From assembly GCA_003254885.1 (NCBI GenBank), contig QANT01007405.1, forward strand, positions 1-64,000: DNA of 64,000 nt. Direction: 5' to 3'. The stretch comes from Purshia tridentata. Lineage: Eukaryota > Streptophyta > Magnoliopsida > Rosales > Rosaceae. The translations under genes were made by a program, and so were the position numbers. Shown piece by piece: positions 14,375 to 27,200 of the stretch (position 1 is the stretch's first letter; every line of letters starts with the position of its first letter). Below the pieces are notes generated by a model. It was not told where the DNA came from. It saw nothing but the letters and a program-made list of their open reading frames with translations, and did not search any database.

Positions 14375-17300
14375 GCTTAGGCGTTTTGTTGGGCTCTTGC
14401 TCGTGCAATTTCATTTATCCTGGGAAATCAATTCAATGCTTCGTTTTGCATCAATGACCTCTTTGTCTTCCTTGTGTTTTAAGTAGAATTGTGACAATGG
14501 ACGATGTACAAGAAAGTTCTGCATCAATGTGTGGAGCTTGGGTATTTGTCAGCCTAGCCCAAGTTTTAACCTCTACATTCATGTGGATCTCTCCCTTAAT
14601 TTCACTTCCTTTTGTTTTGGGTGGGGTGCATTGGAATCCTGGAGTTTCTTTTTTTTGTTTTGTTGTTTTGGTCAGGGAGACCCGTTGAGTTTATGAACTA
14701 CGACGTAGGTGTGTAGCCCCAAAAGACAACTTAAGAGATGTCGAAAAATAATAAAATAGAAAATAAAGACTTGTGGCCAGTGGCCACTTTGATGTCTCTT
14801 GGCAAATGCCTTGTGGATGTAATCGTAATATTAAATATTGACAATGTTTTAATCTCTCTCTTATTAGTGAGTGTTGATGCTAGTACTTTTTGTGCATTTA
14901 GTATTTTATATTCGTTGATATTCTCTTCAACATCAGTACTATTTTGTGATACCAAGGCTTAGCTGAGTTATTAATCTCTTCCTTTCTGATAAAGCGAATC
15001 TAAAAGGTTCTTGTATATCGTAAAGCATAATCAAAAAATTAACTTTTGCAATTAAAATTAGTACCATCTTACAATTGTTGGGTAATCTAGTTAAGAGAAT
15101 CGTGAAATTGTTTATTCTAAACTCAAATTTGATTCTATTTTTCCCCCAATAAAAAAAATAGTATGATTCGCCGATATTCTTTCTTAAATGACAGTTCCGG
15201 CATCCTTCCCTGTTCCACGCATGTTGACATAGTGTTATAAATTTATTCAAATTATAACAATGAAAGCGGACAGTTGTGTTATATACGCCGTATGTTTGTC
15301 TTATTCAAAAATTTTTCAGGTTTTAAATATTAATCATTGCACACGCTATAATAATTTAAGTACAATAGTAACACCTTTAACTTTATTCATTCTTATTTCT
15401 TGTATTTCTATGTTGTAGTTTTGCAACACTATTTCTAAGTTTGAGATTAAAATCACTATCTTTTTATATTCAAACTAATATATTTGTTAATATCCGCTTG
15501 AATTGGTGGCAGACACTCAATTTTTCTTTTGTTAGAAAGAAGTCTTCAGTTCAAAATTCATAAATGACAGTTGTTGAGCAAAAATAATTAATATTAGTAG
15601 TGTTTTATTTATTTATATCTTTGATTATGAATCGTTATTTATTTATAACAAATAAAAAATCATCATATTGTGTAAAGAGGCCAAAAAAATAAACATGTAT
15701 AAAGGCTTAGCGACGATCTATATCGGTGTCGCCGGTTGATTGGACAACGGGCTTTGGGGTTTAGCTTAATTTCAGTAGAGTTTTTGGGAACCAAAAAAGG
15801 TTTAGATTTTGGAAAGAATAGATTTTTCAGATTTGACGTATGATGAACTCAAGAGCAAAGGGAAGGCATATGATGGTATGATGATGATACCATATATTAT
15901 TGAGGCACAGCACATGACAATATGACATTCGTTTTTATCAAAAATCATGACTCATCTTCGAGCTCATTGGAAATGTTTTGTGTGGAGAGTTGGGTAATTG
16001 GGTCCATTATATACAATAATGTAAAAGCTTAATTGGGTGGCACCTGGAAAATGACAAGGGGCAAAAACAATGCTTACAAACATCGAATTTGGGCTTTCTG
16101 CAATCCTGCTTTTTTCTTAATGTGATTTTTGGCTGCTTCTGTTGTGCATGCGCTGTGTGCAACTACTCTACTCTCTCTCTCACTTCGATTTAACCAAAAA
16201 AGTATTGCACCACCCAACCACATGCTCTGCTGATTTGCAATTGTAACCTCCTGCGCCCACGTAATCATAATATTCACGTGCGTCTCACACCATGTGACTG
16301 TTTGTCTGCTAAATCTTTAACTCTTCAATCAGATTTGGGGTGTTTTATAATTTATACTTTTATCATTTTAATTTTTTTGATATATTGAAAATGCACATGA
16401 AAATAGAAATATAAATATGTGAACTAGTCATGCAATTGAAAAAATTTCAATCCTGGTGCAAATATATTCCTGCCTTGAAGCCCAAATAAATTGCAAATTT
16501 GAATTCCGCACTTAAAATGGTTGGTAACCATCACATCAAAACAAAACTAAGAAAGGATTGGCTTGCATGGAGACAAGGCTGTGTTGAGCAGTAAAAACTT
16601 GGAAGGAATAGAAGTTTTAGGAATTGTAATTGATAACTCATAACTCATAAGTTAGCATCAACGGGCAGTGTGTATTTGTAATGATCGAGGTGGCCAAAAT
16701 AGCGAGGCCCAAGGCCTAGTGCTACGTGCCTATGAGCCAATAAGCTACGTGGTCTGAACCCTTGGGTGCCAGCCAACCTCCCATGTTCTTACCTGAACCA
16801 CTGGTCTAGTGGTCTAGACCATCACTACTCTATGGCTCATGGTTCTTGGATCTGGGTTTCCCGAGGGTTCCTAGATAAGGTATTGGGCTGTGGCCGTGAG
16901 GCCTAGTCGGGGGTACTGAGGTGGGGCCCACCATCTTCTACTAATCTAAATGGCAGTTAAATTTAGACCCCCATACTATCTCTGTTTGGCAAGACAGTGT
17001 CATGTGAACGGTGAACCTAACTATGTTTTAGCTTTCCCAACCCCAAAAATTGAAAAAGAGAGAGAAAAAAAAAGGGAGTTTTTTCGTCGTATAGTAAATG
17101 TTTTATGTTTGTTGTCAAATCTCCAAGGGTAGCAACATTTGGGAAGTATAGAGAATACATCACCTAATCTCTAAACCATCAAAAGCAAAAAATAAAGAAA
17201 TGGACCCTTACATAGTCCTATTAACATCATATATCATGCGTTCTTGTCCTTGTAAAGATTGGAGGCCTTGGGGGCTTGGCCTTTTTGTGCTTCATGATCG

Positions 17301-20300
17301 ACAGGCTGGGTCTTTATTCTTAGGGATCAAATATTATTGGAGTCGTGTATTATTATTATTTTTTTATTATAGGGTAGTTTGATGGCTCGAAATCGGATGT
17401 GTTGAAAAACAGTTTTTGTTTTCGGCCAACTCCAATTTATGAAATTGTGTAACTTAATACAAGTTAAAAGATATAAAAACTAATTTTGTATAAGTAACAC
17501 AACAATCTATAGTATATAAGTAGGTAATTTATTACTAATCCATCACTAATAACACTGAAACTTTTTGAGATAATTACACGACTTTTGTCTATTATGATGA
17601 TCAAGTCAATTAGGAACCAAGATCCTCTACCCATCTTTCTATCATGCTATTAATTTTGGCCATACTTTCTTCCACATTTTCCTTTTTTTTTTTCTCTCGA
17701 CTTTTTATTAGACGGCTAAAATTAAGACATAATAAGGAGATAAATAAACAAATAGATAGAAGATCCTTATCTGTCGATCAGATACAATTTCAATGTTAAA
17801 TTTGGGTTAATATATAGCAGGCCCCTGTTATCATGGTTTTCCTTCTTTACTAGCCGATCACAGCATACGTATTTAATCTTTATATTTTTCTTTTGTCCTA
17901 ATGAGCAGTTCTTCCAATAGTACGAACCCTTCATTCATCACACCTTAATGCCACCAAAGCAAACTCAGAAACAGTAGTAATGAACATATGGATTGAACAT
18001 AAACCTTCATTCATCACACCTTAATGCCACCAAAGCAAGCTCAGAAACAGTAGTAATGAACATATGGATTGAACATAAATCCTAAACATCAGGTATTGAA
18101 AAGCCACGTACGATAGAGAGTTGCTAATAGATCAACAAGGGTCTGGTCCATTGCATTGATGGAATAAGTTGTTTTTGCTTTTCACATGGCTCATCATTTT
18201 GCCTGCAAACAAACGCCATTAACAGAAGAGAAAAAAGGGATATCGATCCTTTTCAACCATTCCCGATTGCTGTGTTAGATTCCAGGTCCACAGGGTTCAC
18301 CACCACCATTGCTACAAGCCTACCACATACAATACAACTTACCCATCATCTTCTTTGTTATGAGGTCCACTACCCAAATTATTGTCATTTTGTACACCTA
18401 AAGGGTCCTAAGTTTTAGATATGGCACCACTCCAAATCTCCAACCGTGTGATCTTATTTTATTCCTTGTTACTTATGCCCATCACATGGAGTATACTGAT
18501 AGTGGTTGAAAAGCCCAAATGGGTTATTTCCCACATCATGTGTTTTAGCTGTCAGTCTATGGCTTCGACTTGTGTCCAATATTTGATGGTGGATACTTTT
18601 GATGAGGAACATATTTACAGCCCGCAGCCAGCTAAAGAAAACAAGTCAACTAATAATAATAATATGAGAACGTGAGAAACACAAATTCAGCTCTAATGGT
18701 AATTATATGAGAAAATATTTCATTCTTCATTAGAATTTGAATCTTACATTCCTTGCTACATACAAAAGGGAATATAAATGGGGCTTCAAGATCTTGAGTT
18801 CGAATTTCATTTCTCTAATATCGTTTTATGAAAATTCAATCCAAACCCGATAAATTCTCACATATATAAAACAATATATATAACACCCCTTTCACCATAA
18901 TCATTTATGTCACTAGCATATGAAGAATTCATTGAGATGCATTCATAATCAATGCTTATTAAACAAAAAAAGGAAAAGAAAAGCTTTATACAATATACAC
19001 CAATAAACAAAATCTCAAAATATCATTAGGGAGTGTTTGATTTCATGTATGATGTACTAAATCAAATCTAATGTTAGTATGATTATATATGTTCGATATC
19101 TTTGGATGAATGGAGTGTTTATGACCAACTGGGAGAGAAAATAATAATGGTGGTGAATGTCAACGCTTAGAATGAAATGCACTTTAATAATTAAGAAGAG
19201 AATAGAGATGCCACGGCTTTGGGTAGGCAACTCATTATTGGTTTGAAACCCCACATGGCACCTTGATATGACTATGACATCAGCCTCACTTCACATTAGC
19301 CGCCACCCTATTTGGTGTTAACTGTTAATCCACTTTTGTTTGTATGTATGTTCTCAGTAGCTTTTTTAATAATTGGATTATCATCACGAAAATACCCACA
19401 TCAATTATCCACCGTCCAATTATCAAAGTTTTCACAAAAATAATGGTGATGGTGAATTAGGGTGTACTATGTCGAAAACAGATTTGCTACCAGATTTTTG
19501 GTACTACTTTAGTACTAGGCTGAATCTTGGCTTTGAAAACAGAAGAGAGAAAAATAATAATAAAGAGAGCTGGGTTTAAAGGTTAAAATTTTAGCCAGAT
19601 ACTAAACTAATATCAAAAACCTGGTACTGAATCTGCTCCCTACTCTTGCCTTCTATTAACATGAAAGAATTATGTATAAGGTAAGTTTGCATTAATTCCT
19701 CCCATTTTATAAATCCAACCCAAAAAACTTTGTGTACATTGAAACTTGATGGAAGGAGAAAACTAAGGGCCATGACTTTTCATACATTGAAACTAGAAGG
19801 TAGTGAAGTTTCCATACAAAAAATAAAGATATCGAAGTTGTTGCAGTCAAAATAGGAATATCCTATTGTTTTAGAAACTTGAATTGGATCGTATCACGAA
19901 ATGTATGTTTAATTTGGTTACTCTACTCTACCGCGTGAACAAAGATGGGAATGAACAATGAAGGACTAAAATGGCATAAAGCTAAATTAAGAAATGAATG
20001 TGTACAACTATATATAGGTAGCTGTAGTTATACATGAATAAGCTGGGAGGTCCAATGAGTCAAGATGTATATAATTACGGTGGAAATTAATGCATAAAAT
20101 GGTATTAAAAAGATTATTAGAAAAGAAAAGTTAAACTAAAACATGTCAATTAAAAGTTAGGAAGTTTACACGTACATCAATTACTTATAAATTATATTAT
20201 AATGACTTAGGAAGTTAGCACTATAAATTACTTAGAAATTATATGACATTTTAAGCTGAATTCAAATATTTAATCTTTAGTGATTTTTTTTTTAATGTTT

Positions 20301-20953
20301 ATCAAGATATTGAGAAATCGTACTTGAATACAGAGTGGGTAATTCAACTGTCCTTTCAATTGTACTATCAAATGACTATAATCTTTAATGATGTTGAATA
20401 GATAGTTAGTAAAACTTTTATTTTTAATTGTTCATGTGTATATAAATGATGATTATGAATGTCGTAAAATCTCATCACATAAATAATTATATTCACTTAC
20501 GCGTCTTACTATTGTATTTAACTAAATTCAATAAGCAAATTGTGACATAATTTCAGATTCAAGCCAAACGCTGCAATGCACCTAACATATTAGTTTGCTT
20601 AGTGCCTATAAAACTCATTGGTAGAAATAATCGTAATCTTCTCCTAGAGTAAGAAAACACATCTATGACAACTTTCTCATGGCATTTGTTTCACCTTGCT
20701 TACTACTTCCATGCAAAATGGACCCGACCCGAGTCACCCGACCCCTCTCGCTCTGCTTTTAATACTCTCATTATCCTTTCTTTATTGTTTGTAGGGTCCG
20801 AAGCTCTGAAACTCTGAGCTCACTTCTGACTCCTGAGGAAACAAAGAAACTTCCCACTTCCCACTTCCCACCTCCCAATTCTCACCCACCACTCTCTGTC
20901 TTTGTCTCTGTCTCTGTTTCTCTCTCTCCCTCTCAATTTCACATTCAATTTCA
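14375..20953. other. Long gene-poor intergenic tract
   Basis: 6.6 kb of mostly AT-rich DNA. The first few hundred bases hold the PFP-beta 3' UTR. I find no supported gene. Notable items are a GC-richer block at about 16681-16945 of unknown origin and a 76-bp tandem duplication at 17928-18079. CT-rich DNA at about 20840-20945 is probably the 5' UTR of the next gene. Confidence 0.5.
17928..18079. repeat. 76-bp tandem duplication
   Basis: Units 17928-18003 and 18004-18079, both starting ccttcattcatcacacc, differ by one base (caaactcag against caagctcag). The near identity indicates a recent local duplication. Confidence 0.9.
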
Positions 20954-22021
20954 ATGGACAGCCCCATATTCAAACCACGAACCCAAACCCTCTCACCGAG
21001 CAGCAGCGGAAGAAGACGAACCAGCACCGATTCGAACTCGCCCGAGTTCGAGTTCTGGATGGTTCGAAACCCCTCTTGCCCTCAACCCAATCTTCTCTCC
21101 GCCGACGAGCTCTTTGTCGACGGTGTTCTCCTCCCTCTCCACCTCCTCCCCTCTCACAACCACCAGCAGTGCGACCCACCTGACCCAAATCCAAAACCCA
21201 TCTCAGAAGAACCGCATGTTCCTGACCCAGAACCCGAACCCGACCCGGGACCCAAGTTATCAGCCGAGTTGACCGCAGCAGCTCCTGTACTAACCGCGTC
21301 CAAGAGGTGGAGGGACATTTTCAAGAAGGGGGAGAAGAAGACCGTTAAAGCTGCCGCCGAGAATGATAAAGAGAAAGACAAGAAGAAAGAGCGAAAGGGT
21401 GGAAGCGGAGCGAGCTCGGCGGAGTTGAACATCAATATATGGCCATTTTCACGCAGTAGATCCGCCGGAAATGTGTTTACCCGACCCAAATCGACATTCG
21501 GAGCTCCGGGAACTCGGAAGGTGAACAGCGCGCCGTGTTCGAGGAGCAACTCAACGGGCGAGTCGAAGTCAAAGAAGTGGCCTGCGAGTCCGGGTCGGGG
21601 CGGAGTCCACTTGGGTCGGAGCAGCCCGGTTCGGCAGGTCCGGCGCGGAGCTTCGGTCCTCGGGAAGAGCTCCTCCGAACCACAGGTTCGGAATGCGGAG
21701 AAGGGGACCAAAAAAGAAGTACCTGATAGTCGGCGAAGTAAAAACACGGCAGGCGTTGCTGGCGCCGTCGGCGGCGGTGGTGCAAAGGCTAGAGTGTTAA
21801 ATTTGAATGTTCCGATGTGTATTGGGTATAGAAGCCATTTGAGTTGTAGAAGCGACGAGAATAGTGCTGTAGGGGTGGGAGGTGGAGGTGGCGGCAGTGG
21901 TGGCAGCCACCGTGGTGGCGGTGGTGGTCACGGTGGAGGTGGAGATGGTGTTGGTAATGCTGCGGCTGTTGGTGGTAATCTTTTTAATCTGCGCAGCCTT
22001 TTCACTAAGAAGGTGTATTAA
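20954..22021 (+). CDS. Uncharacterised plant protein, Ser/Pro-rich and basic, Gly-rich C terminus
   Basis: This intronless ORF encodes 355 aa. The N-terminal part has a coherent block at about residues 25-65: SPEFEFWMVRNPSCPQPNLL followed by SADELFVDGVLLPLHLLP. Around residue 115-145 is KRWRDIFKKGEKK followed by a Lys/Glu-rich stretch, then WPFSRSRSAGN and a Ser/Arg-rich basic region. Residues 300-340 are Gly/His-rich low complexity, and the protein ends NLFNLRSLFTKKVY. The SPEFEFWM-plus-basic layout recalls plant proteins annotated as membrane-associated kinase regulator-like, but I cannot confirm that. There is no signal peptide or membrane segment. Codon use is GC-rich compared with the flanks, as expected of a real gene. 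The start is the first in-frame ATG after a CT-rich leader. Confidence 0.75.
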   Translation: MDSPIFKPRTQTLSPSSSGRRRTSTDSNSPEFEFWMVRNPSCPQPNLLSADELFVDGVLLPLHLLPSHNHQQCDPPDPNPKPISEEPHVPDPEPEPDPGPKLSAELTAAAPVLTASKRWRDIFKKGEKKTVKAAAENDKEKDKKKERKGGSGASSAELNINIWPFSRSRSAGNVFTRPKSTFGAPGTRKVNSAPCSRSNSTGESKSKKWPASPGRGGVHLGRSSPVRQVRRGASVLGKSSSEPQVRNAEKGTKKEVPDSRRSKNTAGVAGAVGGGGAKARVLNLNVPMCIGYRSHLSCRSDENSAVGVGGGGGGSGGSHRGGGGGHGGGGDGVGNAAAVGGNLFNLRSLFTKKVY

Positions 22022-24216
22022 GTGGTTATTAATCCTCTCACTATTTTATTTTCTTGAAGCATATATAACTTATTTATGTGTAAGGTTGATTTTGTAAAAT
22101 TTTCTTTTTGCGAAAAGAACGTGAAAAAGAAATTGAAAAAAAGTTGATTTTTCACATGTAAATGTAATTAATTGAAAAATAGCTTTCTCGCCAGAAATTA
22201 AAATGGCATATTATATTTAGTTTGTTGATTTCACTTCTCGAGGATCATACACTATAGTTATTATATACAGTCTTGCGCTTATTATTTATTTATTTCTTGT
22301 TCCAAGCGTGCATAAAAATTATTAAAATGACTTCGCACGACTTGGTATGAAAGTGATGGCCTGCATTTGACTTTATTACACAAAAGAAAGGGGAAAAGGA
22401 AAAGCAAAGTGGTGGGTGGTTTAAGGATTCACATAATTGGTTACTTGGTACTAGCTACCTAGCTACCTCCTTGTCTATACAAATTTTCTGATGCTATCAT
22501 GCTCATAATTCTCCATAAATATAAATGGTCCTTTTTCTCCCACAAATAAATGGTTCTGATTCCGATTACATAGTAAAACTTTCTGTGACTGTACAATTCA
22601 TCCATGCGTTGGTCACATCGAAAAAGAGTTATTAATTATTTGAGTGTATGCCTCTTGTGGTTCCGTGATCAGTTTTCTAGCTGTGCTACTATGCACCAGT
22701 TAGAAACCTCAGGGAGTCGAGAGTAAGTTGTCTGTTAAGTCTGTTAGTAATTAGGTATTCCAGCTCATTGGTTGGTTAATATACGGCTCATGCATAAATA
22801 GTGGTTGTTGTCACTATATTATTCAATTAAAGAAAACCGATTTCAGCTTCACATATATTTCACTCTCGGTGATTTTATTTTCTCGTATGCCAAACAGTAG
22901 TTACAGTACTACTGCTTCTCACTCCTCGATCTTCGTGGTGTTCAATTAACCAGCTTATGTGAACTGGTACTGTCAAATGTCCATCTGCTTCTGTCTGAAA
23001 TATTCGCAGACTGTCTTTCTCAGTGCTTAAATCAGCAGTCAATTCTTGTAGAGAAAGCGGAGGTAAGGGAATAAAGGACTCTTGGCCCAATTCAAAAATG
23101 GGCATAGCTCTCCAATATAAGTTTGGTCTAATACAATTAATAAACAACAGTAATACTGAAATCATTATAATAAGTTGTAAGTTTTTTTCACTTTGGTGAT
23201 ATGATAATAGTTTTTAGTTGTTTTTTTGTTGCCAATTATTGTTAAGAATAAGTGGAGACTAAATATGATTAAAAGGCATCCAAAATGAACCGAAAAATTT
23301 GATTGCGCTAATAGTAAATTTGGTGTGATTGTAGGCGTGACACTATTTAGTTTAAAATGGCCATAATAGAGGAAAACTTACACAAGTGAGTTGTTGATTT
23401 GCTTGTCTCGTACAATCATTTGTTACTAGTTGAATTTACTACTAGCGCAATCTTTTACTTTCACTAAATATTTTCATCCATTGTAGGCGACAGAAATATA
23501 TGGGTTCGAGCCCAAGGTTGAAGCATAACTAGGCCCAGCTTAGAGAAAAGCCAAATCAAGAGACGAAGCCCAAAAGGCCAAAATAAATTAAGGCCCAAAA
23601 TTGAAAACGGTAATATTTCTTATCTTAAACGAACAGCCCGTTTTTATCCCAACTTTAATGACCCGCGAACTCGAATAAAGGCACCAACGATCAAATATAT
23701 TAAAGAAATATAACGAGAAGAAAAGGCGCGAAGGTAGGGGGTAACAGAAGAATAATTTTTTCTATAAAAAGGAACGTGACTCCATGCAAATGAGAGATCG
23801 AACCTAAGAAAAAAGCAAATACTGAAAAGTATATTGAATTCTTTACTCATTTTAGCATCGGAGTGTCATTGCAGGTTGGATAATTGTTCTTGCTATTCGA
23901 CCAAAAAAAAATTGTTCTTGCCTATATTAGTAGAATATGTGGCATTTCCATCCCCTTCCCAACTATTAGAACGGGCCTAAAGCTTTGGGCCAATTAAATG
24001 GACATGACTTGACCAAATTGGGCCAGAAACAGAAAAGTAGGAAGGGCCGGGCCATACAAACATCTCAAATGACGCAATCACCGACTCCAGAAAGGCGTAG
24101 AGGCAGTGTCGGCGGCAGCTATATTTAACTGGGCGTGGCATTCCGCGCCACATTTTCGCATAAAAACAACACAGAGATCAAAATTCCAATACAGTAAAAC
24201 CTCAGAGACACACAAT
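22022..24216. other. Intergenic region with decayed repeat-like DNA
   Basis: No confident gene. About 22720-22860 has the look of a Copia-type LTR fragment (an ataaatagtggttgttg promoter-like block, then attcaattaaag). About 23480-23880 resembles part of a Gypsy/TRIM-type LTR, with the agcatcggagtgtcattgca block near its end. Both are partial, and no internal genes are present. A minus-strand ORF at 22875-23165 reads like coding sequence but is unrecognised. Confidence 0.35.
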
Positions 24217-27200
24217 ATGACCTTTCTGGGACGCACAGTCAGACCAGCTCGGCAATGGCGGTCAATTCTCATCCCTCAAACCCTAAACCCTACTCCACGT
24301 GCTCGCTTACGTGACCTTCCAAATCCCCGCCTTCTTTATCAGCGTAAGCCCCCCCCTTCTCTCTCTGTCTGTCTCTCTCTCTCTCTTGACTCATCATTTT
24401 TTTTTTTCATAATTTCAAGATTTTGTAATTGAGTGGAATTAGACATTTTGATTTTTTTGTATGTAGCAGTGGATAATAGTGCTTCTATGAATGTGGTAGT
24501 TGTCACTTCTTTGATGTAATACGTGGATTATTGAGTTGCTACGTTATTTTTATTGTCAGGGAATCGGATAAGTTCAGTTTCCTCTGTGCCTTTCTATGCA
24601 CGGTTCTAGAAATTTATGGTTGTAATTGAAAGTTGCAGGGTCTTGTGAGCATCAGTCTCATGCCAATGCATCTGAAATTGGGGTGCCTAAATCTGTGCCA
24701 AACCAGAATGGTCCCGGACGATATCTTATGTTTCCAGCTGTGTTTGCTGGTTTGATTGGAGTTGGAGGTATAGAGGTGGCCTATGCAGATGCCGAGGAGG
24801 TGCATGTACATCAATTTTGTAATTTACCAACGCATACTAGGTCAAAACCGCATTCTTCAAATAGTTTTTTGTTTCTTTTACTAAAATTTTGCAGGATATT
24901 TCCAAGCCCTCTTCGCCACTCGACTCTCCGGCAACTCCAAGTCATGTGGACCTGGAGGAAATTGCTAAGAAACAACGGCAGCAAATTTATCACTTGCTCG
25001 AAAGTAAAGGAATTCGACGTGGTTCTTATCCCCACTTTACTGTTTCTGTTAAGGGGCAAAAGGTAATTACACTTAATCAAAATTCCACAATGTCTGGTAG
25101 TTTGTGCCTCCTGTTCAATGCATGCTTAGGCATGCACTCGAACACATGCCAAGGTTTTATCATAGGTTATGCAGTGTTCTCTTCTGAAAAGTACTCGGTA
25201 AATGTAAATTATTATGTTGACAAGATGGTGGATTGTGGGAATATTACAAAGTGATTTGTGATAGTTCTCTACACTTGGGAACAGACATCATTTTAGCAAT
25301 ATAATACTCTTGCTTGTCATTACTCTGAAATGTTTTTTAAAGTTGATGCCTTAAACTACATGCTTGATAATCACATGTTTGGAATACTGAATTTTGTAAA
25401 GGGGGGCAACTTTACTTCTTTGCTTTATTAGTTATGTTAAATGTGGTTTGTTCTCATAAAACAATCCATGTGTAGCACTCTTTTCAAATTGATTTTGATA
25501 CGAGCTTACAATGTGATATAGATAGCCATCAAGTTCCAAATTCCTCCAGCATGTGAAGGTTCAAGACTGATTGCAAATATTGCTATTCATCTCGGGCTAA
25601 AGGTTGAAGAGCTTGGTGGTGGTTCAGATATGTCATTACGTGCTTGGGACAGGTATTGTTAGACCATTGGTTTTTAGTTTCTATCAATGTATCCTCAGTT
25701 ATAGCTATGTCAATTTTGGACTACCCTTCATGTTGCAGTTGTTTGGGCCCATTTATTTATTTGTAGTTGCACGAACCAAAATGTGATAAGTAGTACTATC
25801 TGTTACTTGTGAACTATGACAGTGGAGTTGCTTGGCAACTAATGCTAACTCGCCCAGAAAAACCGAAGGAAACTGGTGGGGAATTAAAATATGAGAATGT
25901 ACATGAGGGAGATCTGCGCATCCTCGTGTTCGGAACAGTTATTACCTCCTCAGATAAAGTTGTGAGTCTTTATTTATGCAGTTTATCGAAGTATTACTCA
26001 ATGAAATTTATGGTTTTACTTTGTGCTGCTTCAATATTTCACTGTAAAGAACTGGCAGGTTATGAGAGTCTCATATCAATTTGCATAAATTATTGCAGGA
26101 AATTGAGTTTATGAAGCAGGGAGGCTTGAGTCCTAAAGAGCTTGATGCTCTGGTGTCTGCTTTACAATTAGCTGGGGCAAAATTAGGGCAAAACTATACC
26201 TCAGAAAGAAGACCGAGGGAAAATACCACACAACCTTCTGTAGAGAAATCAATAGCCAGTCTTGAGTCCATGGGAGTGAGAGTTTATGGAATTAGTGAAC
26301 CCACTGTGATTTCCTCAAACAAAGAGATTTCATGGGACAATATTGCCGGATATGATCAGCAAAAACGGTAGGTAAAGATTTTCTATAGAAAGACAGTAGG
26401 TAATGCATTAGAGTTTATTACACCCCTTGTTGTTTGGACAGAAATCCTCTCATGTGTTGTCAATTCACCACTGAGCTGTATCCACAGGGATAGGCTACAA
26501 GAATGTTGGTTGCATGCGTATTTGATATTTAATATGAGTAATGAAACTGTTTCTTGTACATGAAGCCCAATTGTTGTTATCTCTTTCGAGAGTTGGGGTA
26601 ACATTGGTTTCCTGGTTGAGTTTAATCGTTTATATCATAATAGTCTGATTTCTATGAAGGAGAGCATGTGTGGTTGGCTTGGCAAAATATTAAAATGAGT
26701 TCATTTTTTGCCTATTCCGTGTCTTGATTATGTATGTATAAGTACATTTATGTGTGTGCATGAGAGTGCTTATGAATACCTATGTTCAACTGCCACTGTC
26801 ATTGTGTAGAGAAATAGAAGACACGGTACTGTTGGCTCTGCAAAGTCCTGAAACATATGATGATATTGCCCATGGGACTCGTTGTAAATTTGAGTCAAAT
26901 AGACCTCGAGCTGTACTCTTTGAAGGTCCACCAGGTGCCCCATTCAAACTTGAATAACTCTCCTGTGTGTATGTATATATTTGCCATTTTTTTTCTTCTT
27001 GAAATGACCTATATATATGGATACATCTGTTGCACACAAGAAGTTGATCAACATACCCAATTACTTTCCACACGTGAAACCTGATAAAACTTTTACTCGG
27101 CACACCCTAGCATATTCCCAAACACCCTTGAAATTTTTGTTTTATTTGTTTAAAAAGTAAAAAATTAAACAAAAAAGAAGCCAGCCATGGCTGGGCAGCT

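Noticed and set aside
21154-21747. Minus-strand ORF of 197 codons
   Set aside because: Antisense shadow of the GC-rich gene at 20954-22021.
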